Below are positions 27,612-36,122 of a stretch of 64,000 nt of DNA, one piece after another. The stretch comes from Burkholderiales bacterium (GTDB lineage: Bacteria; Pseudomonadota; Gammaproteobacteria; Burkholderiales; SG8-41). A model generated the notes under the pieces. The model worked only from the letters and a program-made list of their open reading frames with translations, was not told the DNA's origin and ran no database searches. Location of the stretch: the NCBI GenBank assembly GCA_020854035.1, contig JADZGE010000012.1, positions 1 to 64,000 on the forward strand. The letters run 5' to 3'. Within the stretch, counting starts at the first letter, position 1; the number at the start of each line of letters is the position of its first letter. Position numbers and translations under genes: made by a program.

Positions 27612-28686
27612 CGCACGCCGCCTGCTCGCGGGAAAGACGCTGCTCGTGACCGGCGGCACCGGCTCGTTCGGGCGCGTGTTCGTGCGCCGCGTGCTCTCGG
27701 GCGAACTCGGCACGCCGCGCAAGGTGATCGTGTTCTCCCGCGACGAGGCGAAGCAGCACGACATGCGGCTTGCCTACCTTCACAAGACCGTGACCACCGA
27801 TGAAGTCATCTACCGCAACTTCATGAACGTGCTGGAGTTCCGGATCGGCGACGTGCGCGACTACGCCGCGGTGTGCGCGGCCGTCCAGCGGGCCGACATC
27901 GTCGTGAACGCGGCCGCGCTGAAACAGGTGCCCTCCTGCGAATACTTCCCGGGCGAGGCGATCCTCACCAACTGCATGGGCGCGGTGAACATCGCGCGGG
28001 CGATCGGCGAGAACGGCTACCCGGTCTCGACGGTGGTCGCGATTTCCACCGACAAGGCGTGCAAGCCGGTCAACGTGATGGGCATGACGAAGTCGCTGCA
28101 GGAACGCGTCTTCGTCGCCGCCAACATCACCAACCCCGACACCCGTTTTGTCGGCGTGCGCTACGGCAACGTGCTCGCCTCCCGCGGCTCGGTCGTTCCC
28201 CTCTTCCACGAACAGATCAGGAACGGCGGCCCGGTCACGGTCACCGCGCCGGGCATGACGCGTTTTCTGCTCTCGCTCGAGCGCGCCGTCGACACGGTGT
28301 TCGCGGCCCTCGCGGGGGCGCGGCGCGGCGAGATCTACGTCCCGCGCGCGCCCTCGGCGACCGTGTCGAACCTCGCGCGCGCCCTGATCGGCCGGCGCCG
28401 CGTCGAGGTGAAGGTGACCGGCGTGCGCCCCGGCGAGAAGCTCCACGAGATCATGGTCTCCGAGGAAGAGGCGAACCACTGCGTGCGCCGCGGGGCGTTC
28501 CTCGCCATCCGGTCGATGCTGCCCGAGCTGAACGCCGGCGCCCCGCGGGAGGCGAACGCGCTCTCGGGCGAGTTCAGCTCGGCCGACAGCGTTCTTTCCT
28601 TCGAGGACACCGTCGCGCTGCTCAGGCGCCACAGGCTCATGGTCGGCGATCCGGTGCGGTTCGAGGACGGGGAGCTGCTCAGGTGA
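27595..28686 (+). CDS. fnlA: UDP-GlcNAc 4,6-dehydratase/5-epimerase (FnlA/WbjB/CapE-like)
   Basis: A 363-residue CapD-family SDR. VTGGTGSFG (residues 18-26) binds NAD(P), NAAALKQVP holds the catalytic Lys-Asp region, ISTDKACKPVN and MGMTKS give the MxxxK variant of the usual YxxxK motif, and GVRYGNVLASRGSVVP follows. It would convert UDP-GlcNAc to UDP-2-acetamido-2,6-dideoxy-L-arabino-hexos-4-ulose, first step toward UDP-L-FucNAc or UDP-L-QuiNAc. It overlaps the reductase gene upstream and is followed by the FnlC-like epimerase, so all three pathway steps are adjacent. Confidence 0.88.
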   Translation: MKTGNSARRLLAGKTLLVTGGTGSFGRVFVRRVLSGELGTPRKVIVFSRDEAKQHDMRLAYLHKTVTTDEVIYRNFMNVLEFRIGDVRDYAAVCAAVQRADIVVNAAALKQVPSCEYFPGEAILTNCMGAVNIARAIGENGYPVSTVVAISTDKACKPVNVMGMTKSLQERVFVAANITNPDTRFVGVRYGNVLASRGSVVPLFHEQIRNGGPVTVTAPGMTRFLLSLERAVDTVFAALAGARRGEIYVPRAPSATVSNLARALIGRRRVEVKVTGVRPGEKLHEIMVSEEEANHCVRRGAFLAIRSMLPELNAGAPREANALSGEFSSADSVLSFEDTVALLRRHRLMVGDPVRFEDGELLR

Positions 28687-28720
28687 AGGGTTACCCATTG
28701 CCGATCGCGGGGCGGCGCCC

Positions 28721-29845
28721 ATGCCCTTGAAGGTTATGACCATCGTCGGCACGCGCCCCGAGATCATCAAGCTCTCGCGGGTGATACCGGCGCTCGACCG
28801 GTACGTCACCCACGTCCTCGTTCACACGGGCCAGAATTTCGACTACGAGCTGAACGAGATCTTCTTCCGCGAACTCGGCATCCGCGCGCCCGACCACTAC
28901 CTGGGAGTCGCGGGCGGCTCGGTCGCCGAGACGATCGCCAACGTGATCGCGCGCGCCGACGCGGTGCTGGAGAAGGAGCGTCCCGGCGCGCTGCTCCTCT
29001 ACGGCGACACCAACAGCTGCCTTGCCGTCATCCCCGCCAAGCGCCGCAAGGTTCCGGTGTTCCACATGGAGGCGGGCAACCGCTCGTTCGACGAGCGCGT
29101 GCCGGAGGAGCTCAACCGGAAGATCGTGGATCACCTCTCGGACATCAACCTGCCGCTGACCGAGCACGCGCGCCGCTATCTCCTCGCCGAGGGGCTGCGG
29201 CCCGAGACGGTCATCAAGACCGGCTCCACGATGCGCGAAGTGCTCGACTTCCACGCACCGGCGATCCGGCGCTCGCGCGTTCTCGCGCGCCTGAAGCTCG
29301 CGCCGCGCCGCTACTTCGTGGTAAGCGCTCACCGCGAGGAGAACGTCGACGACGCCGGGCGCTTTCGCGAGCTTCTCGCCACCCTCGACGCGATCGCGCG
29401 GAAGTACCGCCGGAGGGTGATCGTCTCCACGCACCCCCGTACGCGGGCGCGGCTCGAGCAGGCGCGAGGCCGGCGCGCCGCGCGCGGCGTCGAGTTCCTG
29501 AAGCCGCTCGGGTTCGCCGATTACGTCCGGCTCCAGCGCGACGCCTACTGCACGCTCTCCGACAGCGGGACGCTCACCGAGGAGTCGGCCATCCTCGGCT
29601 TTCCCGGCGTCATGATCCGCGATGCGCACGAGCGCCCGGAGGGCATGGACGAGGCGGTGGCGATCATGGCGGGGCTCGCGAAGGAGCGCGTGCTCGAGGC
29701 GATCGACCTCGCGGTCGCGCAGCGCGGCGGGGCGAGCGCGCGGCGTATCCCGGACTACGCGCCCGCCAACGTCTCGGAGAAGATCGTTCGCATCATCGTG
29801 AGCTACACGGACTACGTGAACCGGACGGTGTGGCGCAAGACGTGA
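28721..29845 (+). CDS. fnlC: UDP-sugar 2-epimerase (FnlC/WbjD/CapG-like)
   Basis: A 374-residue member of the UDP-GlcNAc 2-epimerase family: IVGTRPEIIKLSRV, HTGQNFDYELNEIFF, LYGDTNSCLA, HMEAGNRSFDERVPEE and SDSGTLTEES. The HMEAGNR and GTLTEE variants (instead of HVEAGLR and GGVQKE as in WecB) are those of the WbjD/CapG/FnlC group that acts on 6-deoxy-L-talose- or rhamnose-configured HexNAc. It completes the UDP-L-FucNAc or UDP-L-QuiNAc route. The start is ATG 28721; a short leader (28687-28720) separates it from the dehydratase gene. Confidence 0.9.
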   Translation: MPLKVMTIVGTRPEIIKLSRVIPALDRYVTHVLVHTGQNFDYELNEIFFRELGIRAPDHYLGVAGGSVAETIANVIARADAVLEKERPGALLLYGDTNSCLAVIPAKRRKVPVFHMEAGNRSFDERVPEELNRKIVDHLSDINLPLTEHARRYLLAEGLRPETVIKTGSTMREVLDFHAPAIRRSRVLARLKLAPRRYFVVSAHREENVDDAGRFRELLATLDAIARKYRRRVIVSTHPRTRARLEQARGRRAARGVEFLKPLGFADYVRLQRDAYCTLSDSGTLTEESAILGFPGVMIRDAHERPEGMDEAVAIMAGLAKERVLEAIDLAVAQRGGASARRIPDYAPANVSEKIVRIIVSYTDYVNRTVWRKT

Positions 29846-29868
29846 ACCGATACCGCCGGGCGGGACAA

Positions 29869-30005
29869 GCCGCCGATGAACGCCGATGGACGCCGATCAG
29901 GGAATTGGCAGTCGCGGGATGGACGCCTGAACCCGCGTCCGGTCGCCGCTTCCCTGCGGCGAAGTTCCTGCTGTTCATCGGCGTTCATCGGCGTTTATCG
30001 GCGGC
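29869..30005. repeat. Long inverted repeat of CGCCGATGAACGCCGATG units
   Basis: The left arm at 29869-29897 and right arm at 29977-30005 are 29 bp each and complementary at 27 positions. Each arm is itself a degenerate direct repeat of an 11-12 bp CGCCGATGAA unit. The 79-bp loop has no gene. A related single arm occurs at 56571-56591. The hairpin lies between the L-sugar genes and the wbpV-like gene and could act on transcription, but no T run follows. Confidence 0.85.
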
Positions 30006-30042
30006 TGAAATATCTTGGGGATCTTGAGATCCGCGCTCACCC

Positions 30043-31014
30043 GTGGCTGAGATTTCCCCGGTTGTGCTCGTCACCGGCGCCGCCGGCTTCGTGGGCGCCG
30101 CCGTGTGCGCGGAACTCGCCGCCGCGGGGTTCGCCGTGCGCAAGGCGGTGCGAGTGGTGCCCGCCGGAACGAACGATGGGTCGGTTGCGGTCGGCGATAT
30201 CGGCGCGGGCACCGACTGGCGCGCCGCGCTCCACGGGATCGGGAGCGTCGTACACCTCGCCGCGCGCACGCACGTATTGAGGGAGTCCGCGCGCGATCCG
30301 CTCGCGGCCTATCGTGCCACCAACGTCGCGGGCACGCGCGCGCTCGCGGCGCAGGCCGCGGCCGCCGGGGTGCGGCGCGTCGTGTTCGTGAGCTCGATCA
30401 AGGTGAACGGCGAGCGCACCGCCGGGCGGCCGTTTACGGAGGCCGACGCGGCCCTGCCGGAAGACGCCTACGGGCGCTCCAAATGGGAAGCGGAGCGGGC
30501 GCTCGCGGAGGTCGCGGCGGCGACGAGGATCGAGACCATCGTGCTGCGCCCGCCGCTCGTCTACGGGCCCGGGGTGAAGGCGAACTTCCTGCGCCTGATG
30601 GCGCTCGTCGCGCGCGGTGTGCCGCTGCCTTTCGCCTCGATCGCGAACCGCCGCAGCCTCCTCTACGTCGGCACTCTCGCGCACGCGATCGCGACGGCGC
30701 TCGCGGCGCCGGGCGCCGCGGGGCGCACCTTTCTCGTGAGCGACGGCGAGGATCTTTCGACGCCCGATCTCGTACGGGCGCTCGCGCGCGCCCTCGGCGT
30801 CCCGGCGCAGCTCCTGCCGTTCCCGCCCGCGCTGCTGCGGCTCGCCGCCGCGGCGCTCGGCCGGCGAGCCGAGATCGAACGCCTCGCCGGCGCGCTCGAG
30901 GTCGACGCCGGCGCGATCCGGCGCGAACTCGGCTGGCGGCCGCCGCGCAGCGTCGCGCAGGGTCTCTCGGCCACCGCGCGGTGGTTCATGGGAAGCGGCT
31001 CCGCGGGCTGCTAG
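30043..31014 (+). CDS. wbpV: UDP-4-keto-6-deoxy-HexNAc reductase (WbpV-like SDR)
   Basis: A 323-residue extended SDR with VTGAAGFVGAAV, HLAARTHV, FVSSIKVNGE and YGRSKWEAE (YxxxK) motifs, and a C-terminal segment ending ELGWRPPRS typical of the epimerase family. Order here is this gene, a WbpL-like initiating transferase and a WbpM-like dehydratase, the same trio as wbpV-wbpL-wbpM in Pseudomonas aeruginosa O6. There WbpM makes the 4-keto-6-deoxy sugar and WbpV reduces it to UDP-D-QuiNAc. That role is inferred from order and family. The start is a GTG shortly after the inverted repeat. Confidence 0.8.
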   Translation: MAEISPVVLVTGAAGFVGAAVCAELAAAGFAVRKAVRVVPAGTNDGSVAVGDIGAGTDWRAALHGIGSVVHLAARTHVLRESARDPLAAYRATNVAGTRALAAQAAAAGVRRVVFVSSIKVNGERTAGRPFTEADAALPEDAYGRSKWEAERALAEVAAATRIETIVLRPPLVYGPGVKANFLRLMALVARGVPLPFASIANRRSLLYVGTLAHAIATALAAPGAAGRTFLVSDGEDLSTPDLVRALARALGVPAQLLPFPPALLRLAAAALGRRAEIERLAGALEVDAGAIRRELGWRPPRSVAQGLSATARWFMGSGSAGC

Positions 31015-31113
31015 AATCGCCCGATGCCAAGGCGTTCGACGACCGGTGGCTCGCGGTAACGGCGGAGAATACGGGCCTCCGGGTAATCCCATGAGGACCG
31101 CCCCGGCGGCGCG

Positions 31114-32124
31114 ATGAGCCTGGCGCAGACTCCTCTCACCCCGCTTGCCGTGCTGGTGGCGCCGCTCACGGCGTTCACCGCGGCGCTCGTGCTCAACTGG
31201 TGGCTGCCGCGCACGCGCCTCGCCGCGCTCACGCTCGATCACCCCAACCGCCGCTCGCTGCACGGCGCTCCGATTCCGCGCACCGGGGGCGTGGGGCTGT
31301 TCGGCGGCGCGCTCCTCGCGCTCGTCGTTGCCGCGCCGGCGCTGCCGGCGGTGCTCTGGATCGCGGTGGCGCTCCTCTTCGCCGTTTCGCTCGCGAACGA
31401 CATCCGTGAAGTGCCGCCGCTCGCGCGCCTCGCCGTGCATCTCGCCGCGGCGGCTGCCTACGCGGCTCACGTGCTGGCCGGTCACGGCCTCGCGACGCAG
31501 GCCGTCGTGACGCTCGCCGCGGCGTGGATGGCCAATCTCTACAATTTCATGGACGGCTCCGACGGTCTCGCGGGCGGCATGGCCGCGATCGGGTTCTCAT
31601 TCTACGGCGCCGCGGCCGCGGCCGCCGGCAGCCCCGGGCTCGCGCTCGCCGGCTTCAGCATCGCCGCCGCGGCCGCGGCCTTCCTCGTGTTCAACTTCCA
31701 CCCGGCGCGCATCTTCATGGGCGACGCCGGATCGGTGCCGCTCGGCTTTCTCGCGGCGGCGCTCGGCGCACTCGGCTGGGTGCGCGGGGACTGGACGTGG
31801 TGGTTCCCGGCGCTCGTCTTCTCTCCCTTCATCGCGGACGCGAGCGTGACGCTCGCGCGGCGGCTCCTCGCCGGGGAAAAGGTCTGGCGCGCGCATCGCG
31901 ACCACTACTACCAGCGGCTGGTGCAACTCGGCTGGGGCCACCGGCGCACCGCGCTCGCCGCCTACGTGCTGATGGCCGGTTGCGGTCTCCTCGCGCTCGC
32001 CGCGCTCGCCGCGCCCGCCGCGGTGCAGGGCGCGTCGCTCGCCGCCGCGGCCGGGGCCTATCTCGGGATCTTCGCCGCCATCGAGCGGCGGTGGCGGGCG
32101 CGCCGCGCGGCCGGGCAGTCGTGA
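31114..32124 (+). CDS. wbpL: Polyprenyl-phosphate sugar-1-phosphate transferase (WbpL/WecA family)
   Basis: A 336-residue membrane protein with about ten or eleven hydrophobic segments. NLYNFMDGSDGLAGGM carries the Asp-rich catalytic site of the MraY/WecA family and FNFHPARIFMGDAGSVPLGF the second conserved Mg/nucleotide site; LDHPNRRSLH and the HRDHYYQRLV loop are also family features. It should transfer a HexNAc-1-phosphate, probably QuiNAc- or FucNAc-type given the neighbours, to undecaprenyl phosphate and so start the glycan. It overlaps the dehydratase gene by GTGA. Confidence 0.9.
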   Translation: MSLAQTPLTPLAVLVAPLTAFTAALVLNWWLPRTRLAALTLDHPNRRSLHGAPIPRTGGVGLFGGALLALVVAAPALPAVLWIAVALLFAVSLANDIREVPPLARLAVHLAAAAAYAAHVLAGHGLATQAVVTLAAAWMANLYNFMDGSDGLAGGMAAIGFSFYGAAAAAAGSPGLALAGFSIAAAAAAFLVFNFHPARIFMGDAGSVPLGFLAAALGALGWVRGDWTWWFPALVFSPFIADASVTLARRLLAGEKVWRAHRDHYYQRLVQLGWGHRRTALAAYVLMAGCGLLALAALAAPAAVQGASLAAAAGAYLGIFAAIERRWRARRAAGQS

Positions 32125-33968
32125 AGCCCAACTGGCGCAGCGCCGCCGCCTTCCTGCACGATCTCGCCGCCTGCGCGGTGACGTGGTTCGGCGCGTTCTG
32201 GTTGCGCCTGAACCTCGAGATACCGGAGCCCTACCTCGGCGCGGCGCTCGCCTCGCTCGCACCCGTTCTCGCCGTCAACGCCGCGGCGTTCTGGGCGTTC
32301 GGGCTCTACCGCGGCATCTGGCGCTTCGCGAGCCTGCCGGATCTGCGCCGCATCGTCACGGCCGTCGGCATCGCCGCCGTGGCGGCGCCGACCGCGCTCA
32401 TCCTGCTCCGGCTCCCGGTGCCCCGCTCGGTGCTGATCATCGCGCCGGTGCTGCTGCTCCTCGTGATGAGCGGCAGCCGTCTCGCCTACCGCGCGTGGAA
32501 GGAGCGCGGGCTCGCCGGCCTCCCGGGCGTCGCTCGCGAGCCGATGCTGGTGCTCGGCGCGGACGAGGCCGCGATCAACCTCGCGCGCGAGCTCGCGCGC
32601 GGCAGCCAGTGGCGCGTCGTCGGCATGATCGACGGCGACGGGACGAAGGTCGGCCGCGAGCTGCAGGGGGTGAAGGTGCTCGGCCGGCTCTCCGATCTCG
32701 CCCGGCTCTGCGGGGAGCTCGACGTGCGGCAGGTGGTGATCGCGATGCCGGAGGCGCCCCACGAGGCGCGGCGGCGCGCGGTGGCGACCTGCGCGAGCGC
32801 GGGGGTCAAGGTGCTGACGGTGCCTTCGTACGACGATCTCGTGAGCGGCCGCGTCACCGTGTCGCAGTTGCGTGATATCGAACTCGACGACCTCCTCGGG
32901 CGCGACCCGGTCATGCTCGACACCGGCGGGCTGCGCGGGTGGCTCGCCGGGCGCGTGGTGATGGTGACGGGCGCGGGCGGGTCGATCGGCTCGGAGCTCG
33001 CGCGCCAGATAGCCCGTTTCGGCCCGAGCCGCCTGATCCTTTTCGAGCACAACGAGTTCGGCCTCTACAGCATCGGCGAGGAATTCGAGGAGAGCCGCGG
33101 CGGGCCTTCCGCCGTCTGCGCGATCGGTGACGTCAAGGACCGCGCGCGCGTCGAGGAAGTGCTGCGCGAATGGCGGCCTTCCGTGGTGTTCCACGCGGCG
33201 GCCTACAAGCACGTGCCGCTCATGGAAGAGGAGAACGCGTGGCAGGCGGTGTTGAACAACGTGCTCGGCACCGAGGTGCTGGCGCGGGCCGCCGCCGCCG
33301 CCGGCGTGGAGAAGTTCGTGCTCGTCTCCACCGACAAGGCCGTCAATCCCACCAACGTGATGGGCGCGACGAAGCGCCTCGCCGAGATGGTCTGCCAGGC
33401 GCTGCAGGGCCCGGCGGGCACCCGTTTCGCGATGGTGCGCTTCGGCAACGTGCTCGGCAGCGCCGGCAGCGTCATCCCGCGCTTCCGCCGCCAGATCGCC
33501 GCGGGTGGCCCGGTGACGGTCACCCACCCGGAGGTGGTGCGCTACTTCATGTCGATACCGGAGGCGGTGCAGCTCGTGCTGCAGGCGGGTCTGATGAGCC
33601 GCGGCGGAGAAATCTTCGTGCTCGACATGGGTGAGCCCGTGCGCATCGTCGACCTCGCCCGCGATCTCATCCGGCTCTCCGGCTACGGCGAGAACGACAT
33701 CCGGATCGTCTACACCGGGCTGCGACCCGGGGAGAAGCTCTACGAAGAGCCGCTCGCCGCCGGCGAGAGCACGCTCGCGACCCCGCACCCGAAGCTGCGT
33801 ATCGCGCGCGCCCGGCAGGAGAACGGCGAATGGCTCGCGGCGCTCTCGGCATCGCTGCGCCGCGCGGCGTCTCCCGGGTCCGAGGCCGCGAAACGCGAAC
33901 TCGCTCGCTGGGTCGCCGAGTACACCCCCGAACTGCCCGCCACCGGGGCGCGGGACGGCCCGCCGTGA
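32121..33968 (+). CDS. wbpM: Membrane UDP-GlcNAc 4,6-dehydratase (WbpM/CapD family)
   Basis: A 615-residue protein. Four hydrophobic segments occupy residues 1-120, a CoA-binding-like Rossmann domain follows (VLGADEAAINLARELARG), and the catalytic SDR domain begins with VTGAGGSIGSEL near 275. HAAAYKHVPLMEEE, VSTDKAVNPTNVMGATKR (MxxxK) and RFGNVLGSAGSVIP are the CapD/FlaA1 active-site blocks. It converts UDP-GlcNAc to UDP-4-keto-6-deoxy-GlcNAc for the WbpV-like reductase two genes upstream. The GTG start overlaps the WbpL-like stop. Confidence 0.93.
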   Translation: MKPNWRSAAAFLHDLAACAVTWFGAFWLRLNLEIPEPYLGAALASLAPVLAVNAAAFWAFGLYRGIWRFASLPDLRRIVTAVGIAAVAAPTALILLRLPVPRSVLIIAPVLLLLVMSGSRLAYRAWKERGLAGLPGVAREPMLVLGADEAAINLARELARGSQWRVVGMIDGDGTKVGRELQGVKVLGRLSDLARLCGELDVRQVVIAMPEAPHEARRRAVATCASAGVKVLTVPSYDDLVSGRVTVSQLRDIELDDLLGRDPVMLDTGGLRGWLAGRVVMVTGAGGSIGSELARQIARFGPSRLILFEHNEFGLYSIGEEFEESRGGPSAVCAIGDVKDRARVEEVLREWRPSVVFHAAAYKHVPLMEEENAWQAVLNNVLGTEVLARAAAAAGVEKFVLVSTDKAVNPTNVMGATKRLAEMVCQALQGPAGTRFAMVRFGNVLGSAGSVIPRFRRQIAAGGPVTVTHPEVVRYFMSIPEAVQLVLQAGLMSRGGEIFVLDMGEPVRIVDLARDLIRLSGYGENDIRIVYTGLRPGEKLYEEPLAAGESTLATPHPKLRIARARQENGEWLAALSASLRRAASPGSEAAKRELARWVAEYTPELPATGARDGPP

Positions 33969-35176
33969 ACGCGGTGCACCGCTCGGGATCCTGGGCGGCC
34001 ATCGCCATCGGCGCGGCGCTGCCCTTCTCGGTGTTTCTGGACAACGTGCTGCTCGGGCTCGCGCTTGCCGCGTGGGTCGCCGGCGGCGCGTGGCGCGAGA
34101 AGCTCGCCGCCATCGGCGGCAATCCGGTTGTCCTCTCCGCGATGGCGCTCTTCGCGCTGCTCGCCGCGGGCACGCTATGGGGGGAGAGCAAGGATCGCGA
34201 CGCGGCGCTCTATCTCGTCAAGTACGGCGACCTCATCGCCGTCGTGCCGCTTGCGTGGCTCCTGCGCGAGCCGGGAACGCAGGCGCGGGCGCTCCGGGCC
34301 TTTGCGTCGGGCCTCGCGCTGCTGCTCGTCCTCTCCTGCCTCGTGCAGGCCGGCCTGCTGCCGGCGGGGCGCTGGGTGCGCGGCGAGGCGGGCAACGCCG
34401 TCGTCGTCAAGTACCACCTCACGCACAACATCCTGATGGCGTACGGGGCGTTCCTGTTCGCGGAGCTCGCGCTCGCCGCGCGCACGGCACGCTGGCGCTC
34501 GCTCCTCGGCGCGCTCGCCGTGCTGGCCGTGGCGAACGTGCTCCTCATGGTGCAAGGCCGGACGGGCTACATCGTGCTCGGCGCGCTCGCGCTCTACATG
34601 GGCTACCGGCTGCGGGGCTGGCGGGGGCTCGCCGCCGCGCTCGCGGCAACCGGCGCCGTCGCGATCGGCCTCTCGTTCGTCCCCGGCGTGTTCCAGGACC
34701 GCTGGCGCACGCTCGTGGACGAAGTCCGGGCGGCTCGCAGCGACGTTCCGGCCCGCACCTCCACCGGGCTGCGGCTGGAGTTCTACCGCTACACGCTGGA
34801 TATCGTGCGCGAGCACCCGGTCCTCGGCGTCGGTACCGGCGCCTTCCCCAAGGCCTACGACGATCGCGTCACGGGCCGGGGCGGCATCCTCGGCACGCGC
34901 AACCCGCACAACGAATACCTGCACATCGCCGCGCAGGTCGGCGTGCCCGGGCTCGCCCTCTTCCTGTGGCTGCTCTCGCGCCAGTGGCGCCATGCCCCGC
35001 GGCTCGCTTCGCCGCCCGCGCATCACCTCGCGCGCGCGCTGGTGCTGACGATCGGGATCGGTTGCCTGTTCAATTCGCTCCTGCTCGATCACACCGAGGG
35101 GCTGATGTACGCATGGCTGACGGCGGCGCTGTTCGGCGGCCTGCGACCGGAGAGCGATACACCGCCGGGGGGTTGA
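33965..35176 (+). CDS. O-antigen ligase/polymerase (WaaL/Wzy family)
   Basis: A 403-residue protein with about eleven membrane segments and one long periplasmic loop (about 245-320) that contains the family signature HPVLGVGTGAFPKAY followed by NPHNEYLHIAAQVGVPGL. This is the Wzy_C domain, shared by ligases (WaaL) and polymerases (Wzy). No second gene of this family is in the window, so ligase versus polymerase cannot be decided. GTG 33965 overlaps the WbpM-like stop; the preceding five genes and this one form a tightly packed cassette. Confidence 0.85.
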   Translation: MNAVHRSGSWAAIAIGAALPFSVFLDNVLLGLALAAWVAGGAWREKLAAIGGNPVVLSAMALFALLAAGTLWGESKDRDAALYLVKYGDLIAVVPLAWLLREPGTQARALRAFASGLALLLVLSCLVQAGLLPAGRWVRGEAGNAVVVKYHLTHNILMAYGAFLFAELALAARTARWRSLLGALAVLAVANVLLMVQGRTGYIVLGALALYMGYRLRGWRGLAAALAATGAVAIGLSFVPGVFQDRWRTLVDEVRAARSDVPARTSTGLRLEFYRYTLDIVREHPVLGVGTGAFPKAYDDRVTGRGGILGTRNPHNEYLHIAAQVGVPGLALFLWLLSRQWRHAPRLASPPAHHLARALVLTIGIGCLFNSLLLDHTEGLMYAWLTAALFGGLRPESDTPPGG

Positions 35177-35215
35177 CGGTAACCCGCCCTCGATTGGCAG
35201 CGCTCGATTCCTCCT

Positions 35216-35245
35216 GCACACTGACCACTGCGCACCGACCACTCG
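35216..35245. repeat. Degenerate CACTG/TACTG repeat, copy 2 (right arm only)
   Basis: CACACTGACCACTGCGCACCGACCACTC resembles the right arm of the hairpin repeat at 26636. A possible remnant of the left arm (GGTAACCCGCCCTCGATTGGCAG) lies about 20 bp upstream. It sits directly ahead of the next glycosyltransferase start. Confidence 0.55.
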
Positions 35246-35255
35246 TGCCCCGGCC

Positions 35256-36035
35256 ATGAAGCTCTCCGTCATCGTCATCACGAAAAACGGCGGGGCGACG
35301 ATCCGCCGCTGCCTCGAATCCGTTGCGTGGGCCGACGAGATCGTCGTCGTCGACTCGGGCAGCACCGACGGGACGCTCGCGATCTGCCGGGAGCTCGGGG
35401 CGGCGGTGCACGTCACGCCGGACTGGCCGGGGCACGGGCCGCAGAAGAACCGCGCTCTCGAACGCGCCTGCGGCGACTGGGTGCTCTCGCTCGACCACGA
35501 CGAGTGGGTGACGCCCGAGCTCGCCGGGGAAATCCGGCGCGCGCTTGCCTCGCCAGGAGACCGGGCCGCCTACCTCATGCCGCGGCGTTCGAGTTTCTGC
35601 GGGCGCTTCATGCGGCACTCCGGCTGGTGGCCGGACTACGTGACGCGGCTCTTCCGGCGCGGGGCGGCTCGTTTTTCGGAAGACCACATGCACGATCGCG
35701 TGATCGTCGAGGGCGCAATCGGGCGGCTCTCGAACCCGGTCATGCACGAATCGATCACCGATCTTGACCAGATGATCGGCAAGATGAACGGCTATTCCAC
35801 GGCGAGCGCGAGGATACTCCACCGCGACGGGCGCCGCGCCTCGCTCGCAACCGCGCTCCTGCACGGCTGGTGGGCGTTCATGCGGACCTACTTCCTGCGG
35901 CTCGGCTTCCTCGACGGGCGCGAGGGTTTCATGCTCGCCGTCGCCAATGCCGAGGGCTCCTACTACCGCTACCTCAAGCTCATGCTCCTCTCGCGCAAGA
36001 GCAGTAACAGGCAGCCGGTAATCGGCGGGCAGTAG
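35256..36035 (+). CDS. Family 2 glycosyltransferase, WaaE/KdtX-like
   Basis: A 259-residue GT2 enzyme. SVIVITKNGGATIRRCLES at the start, VVDSGSTDGT (nucleotide binding), GPQKNRALE and LSLDHDEWV (DxD equivalent) are the blocks of the WaaE family, which adds beta-glucose to heptose in LPS core or acts in similar short transfers. The last residues (SSNRQPVIGGQ) are encoded by the left arm of a hairpin repeat, so the natural C-terminus may have been changed by repeat insertion. Confidence 0.87.
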   Translation: MKLSVIVITKNGGATIRRCLESVAWADEIVVVDSGSTDGTLAICRELGAAVHVTPDWPGHGPQKNRALERACGDWVLSLDHDEWVTPELAGEIRRALASPGDRAAYLMPRRSSFCGRFMRHSGWWPDYVTRLFRRGAARFSEDHMHDRVIVEGAIGRLSNPVMHESITDLDQMIGKMNGYSTASARILHRDGRRASLATALLHGWWAFMRTYFLRLGFLDGREGFMLAVANAEGSYYRYLKLMLLSRKSSNRQPVIGGQ

Positions 36036-36121
36036 TCGCGGCGGCACGGCGGGGGCGGGCGACGCATGGGGGCGGGGCTCCACTACTGTCCACTGGCTAC
36101 TGAATACTGGATACTGAACAG
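36002..36121. repeat. Degenerate CACTG/TACTG hairpin repeat, copy 3
   Basis: The left arm (36002-36037) contains AGCAGTAACAGGCAGCCGGT and GGGCAGTAGT; the right arm (36081-36121) contains CCACTACTGTCCACTGGCTA and GAATACTGGATACTGAA. The arms are roughly complementary across a GC-rich loop. The left arm overlaps the 3' end of the upstream gene and supplies its TAG stop. The right arm abuts the start of the next gene. Confidence 0.78.
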
Positions 36122-36122
36122 C

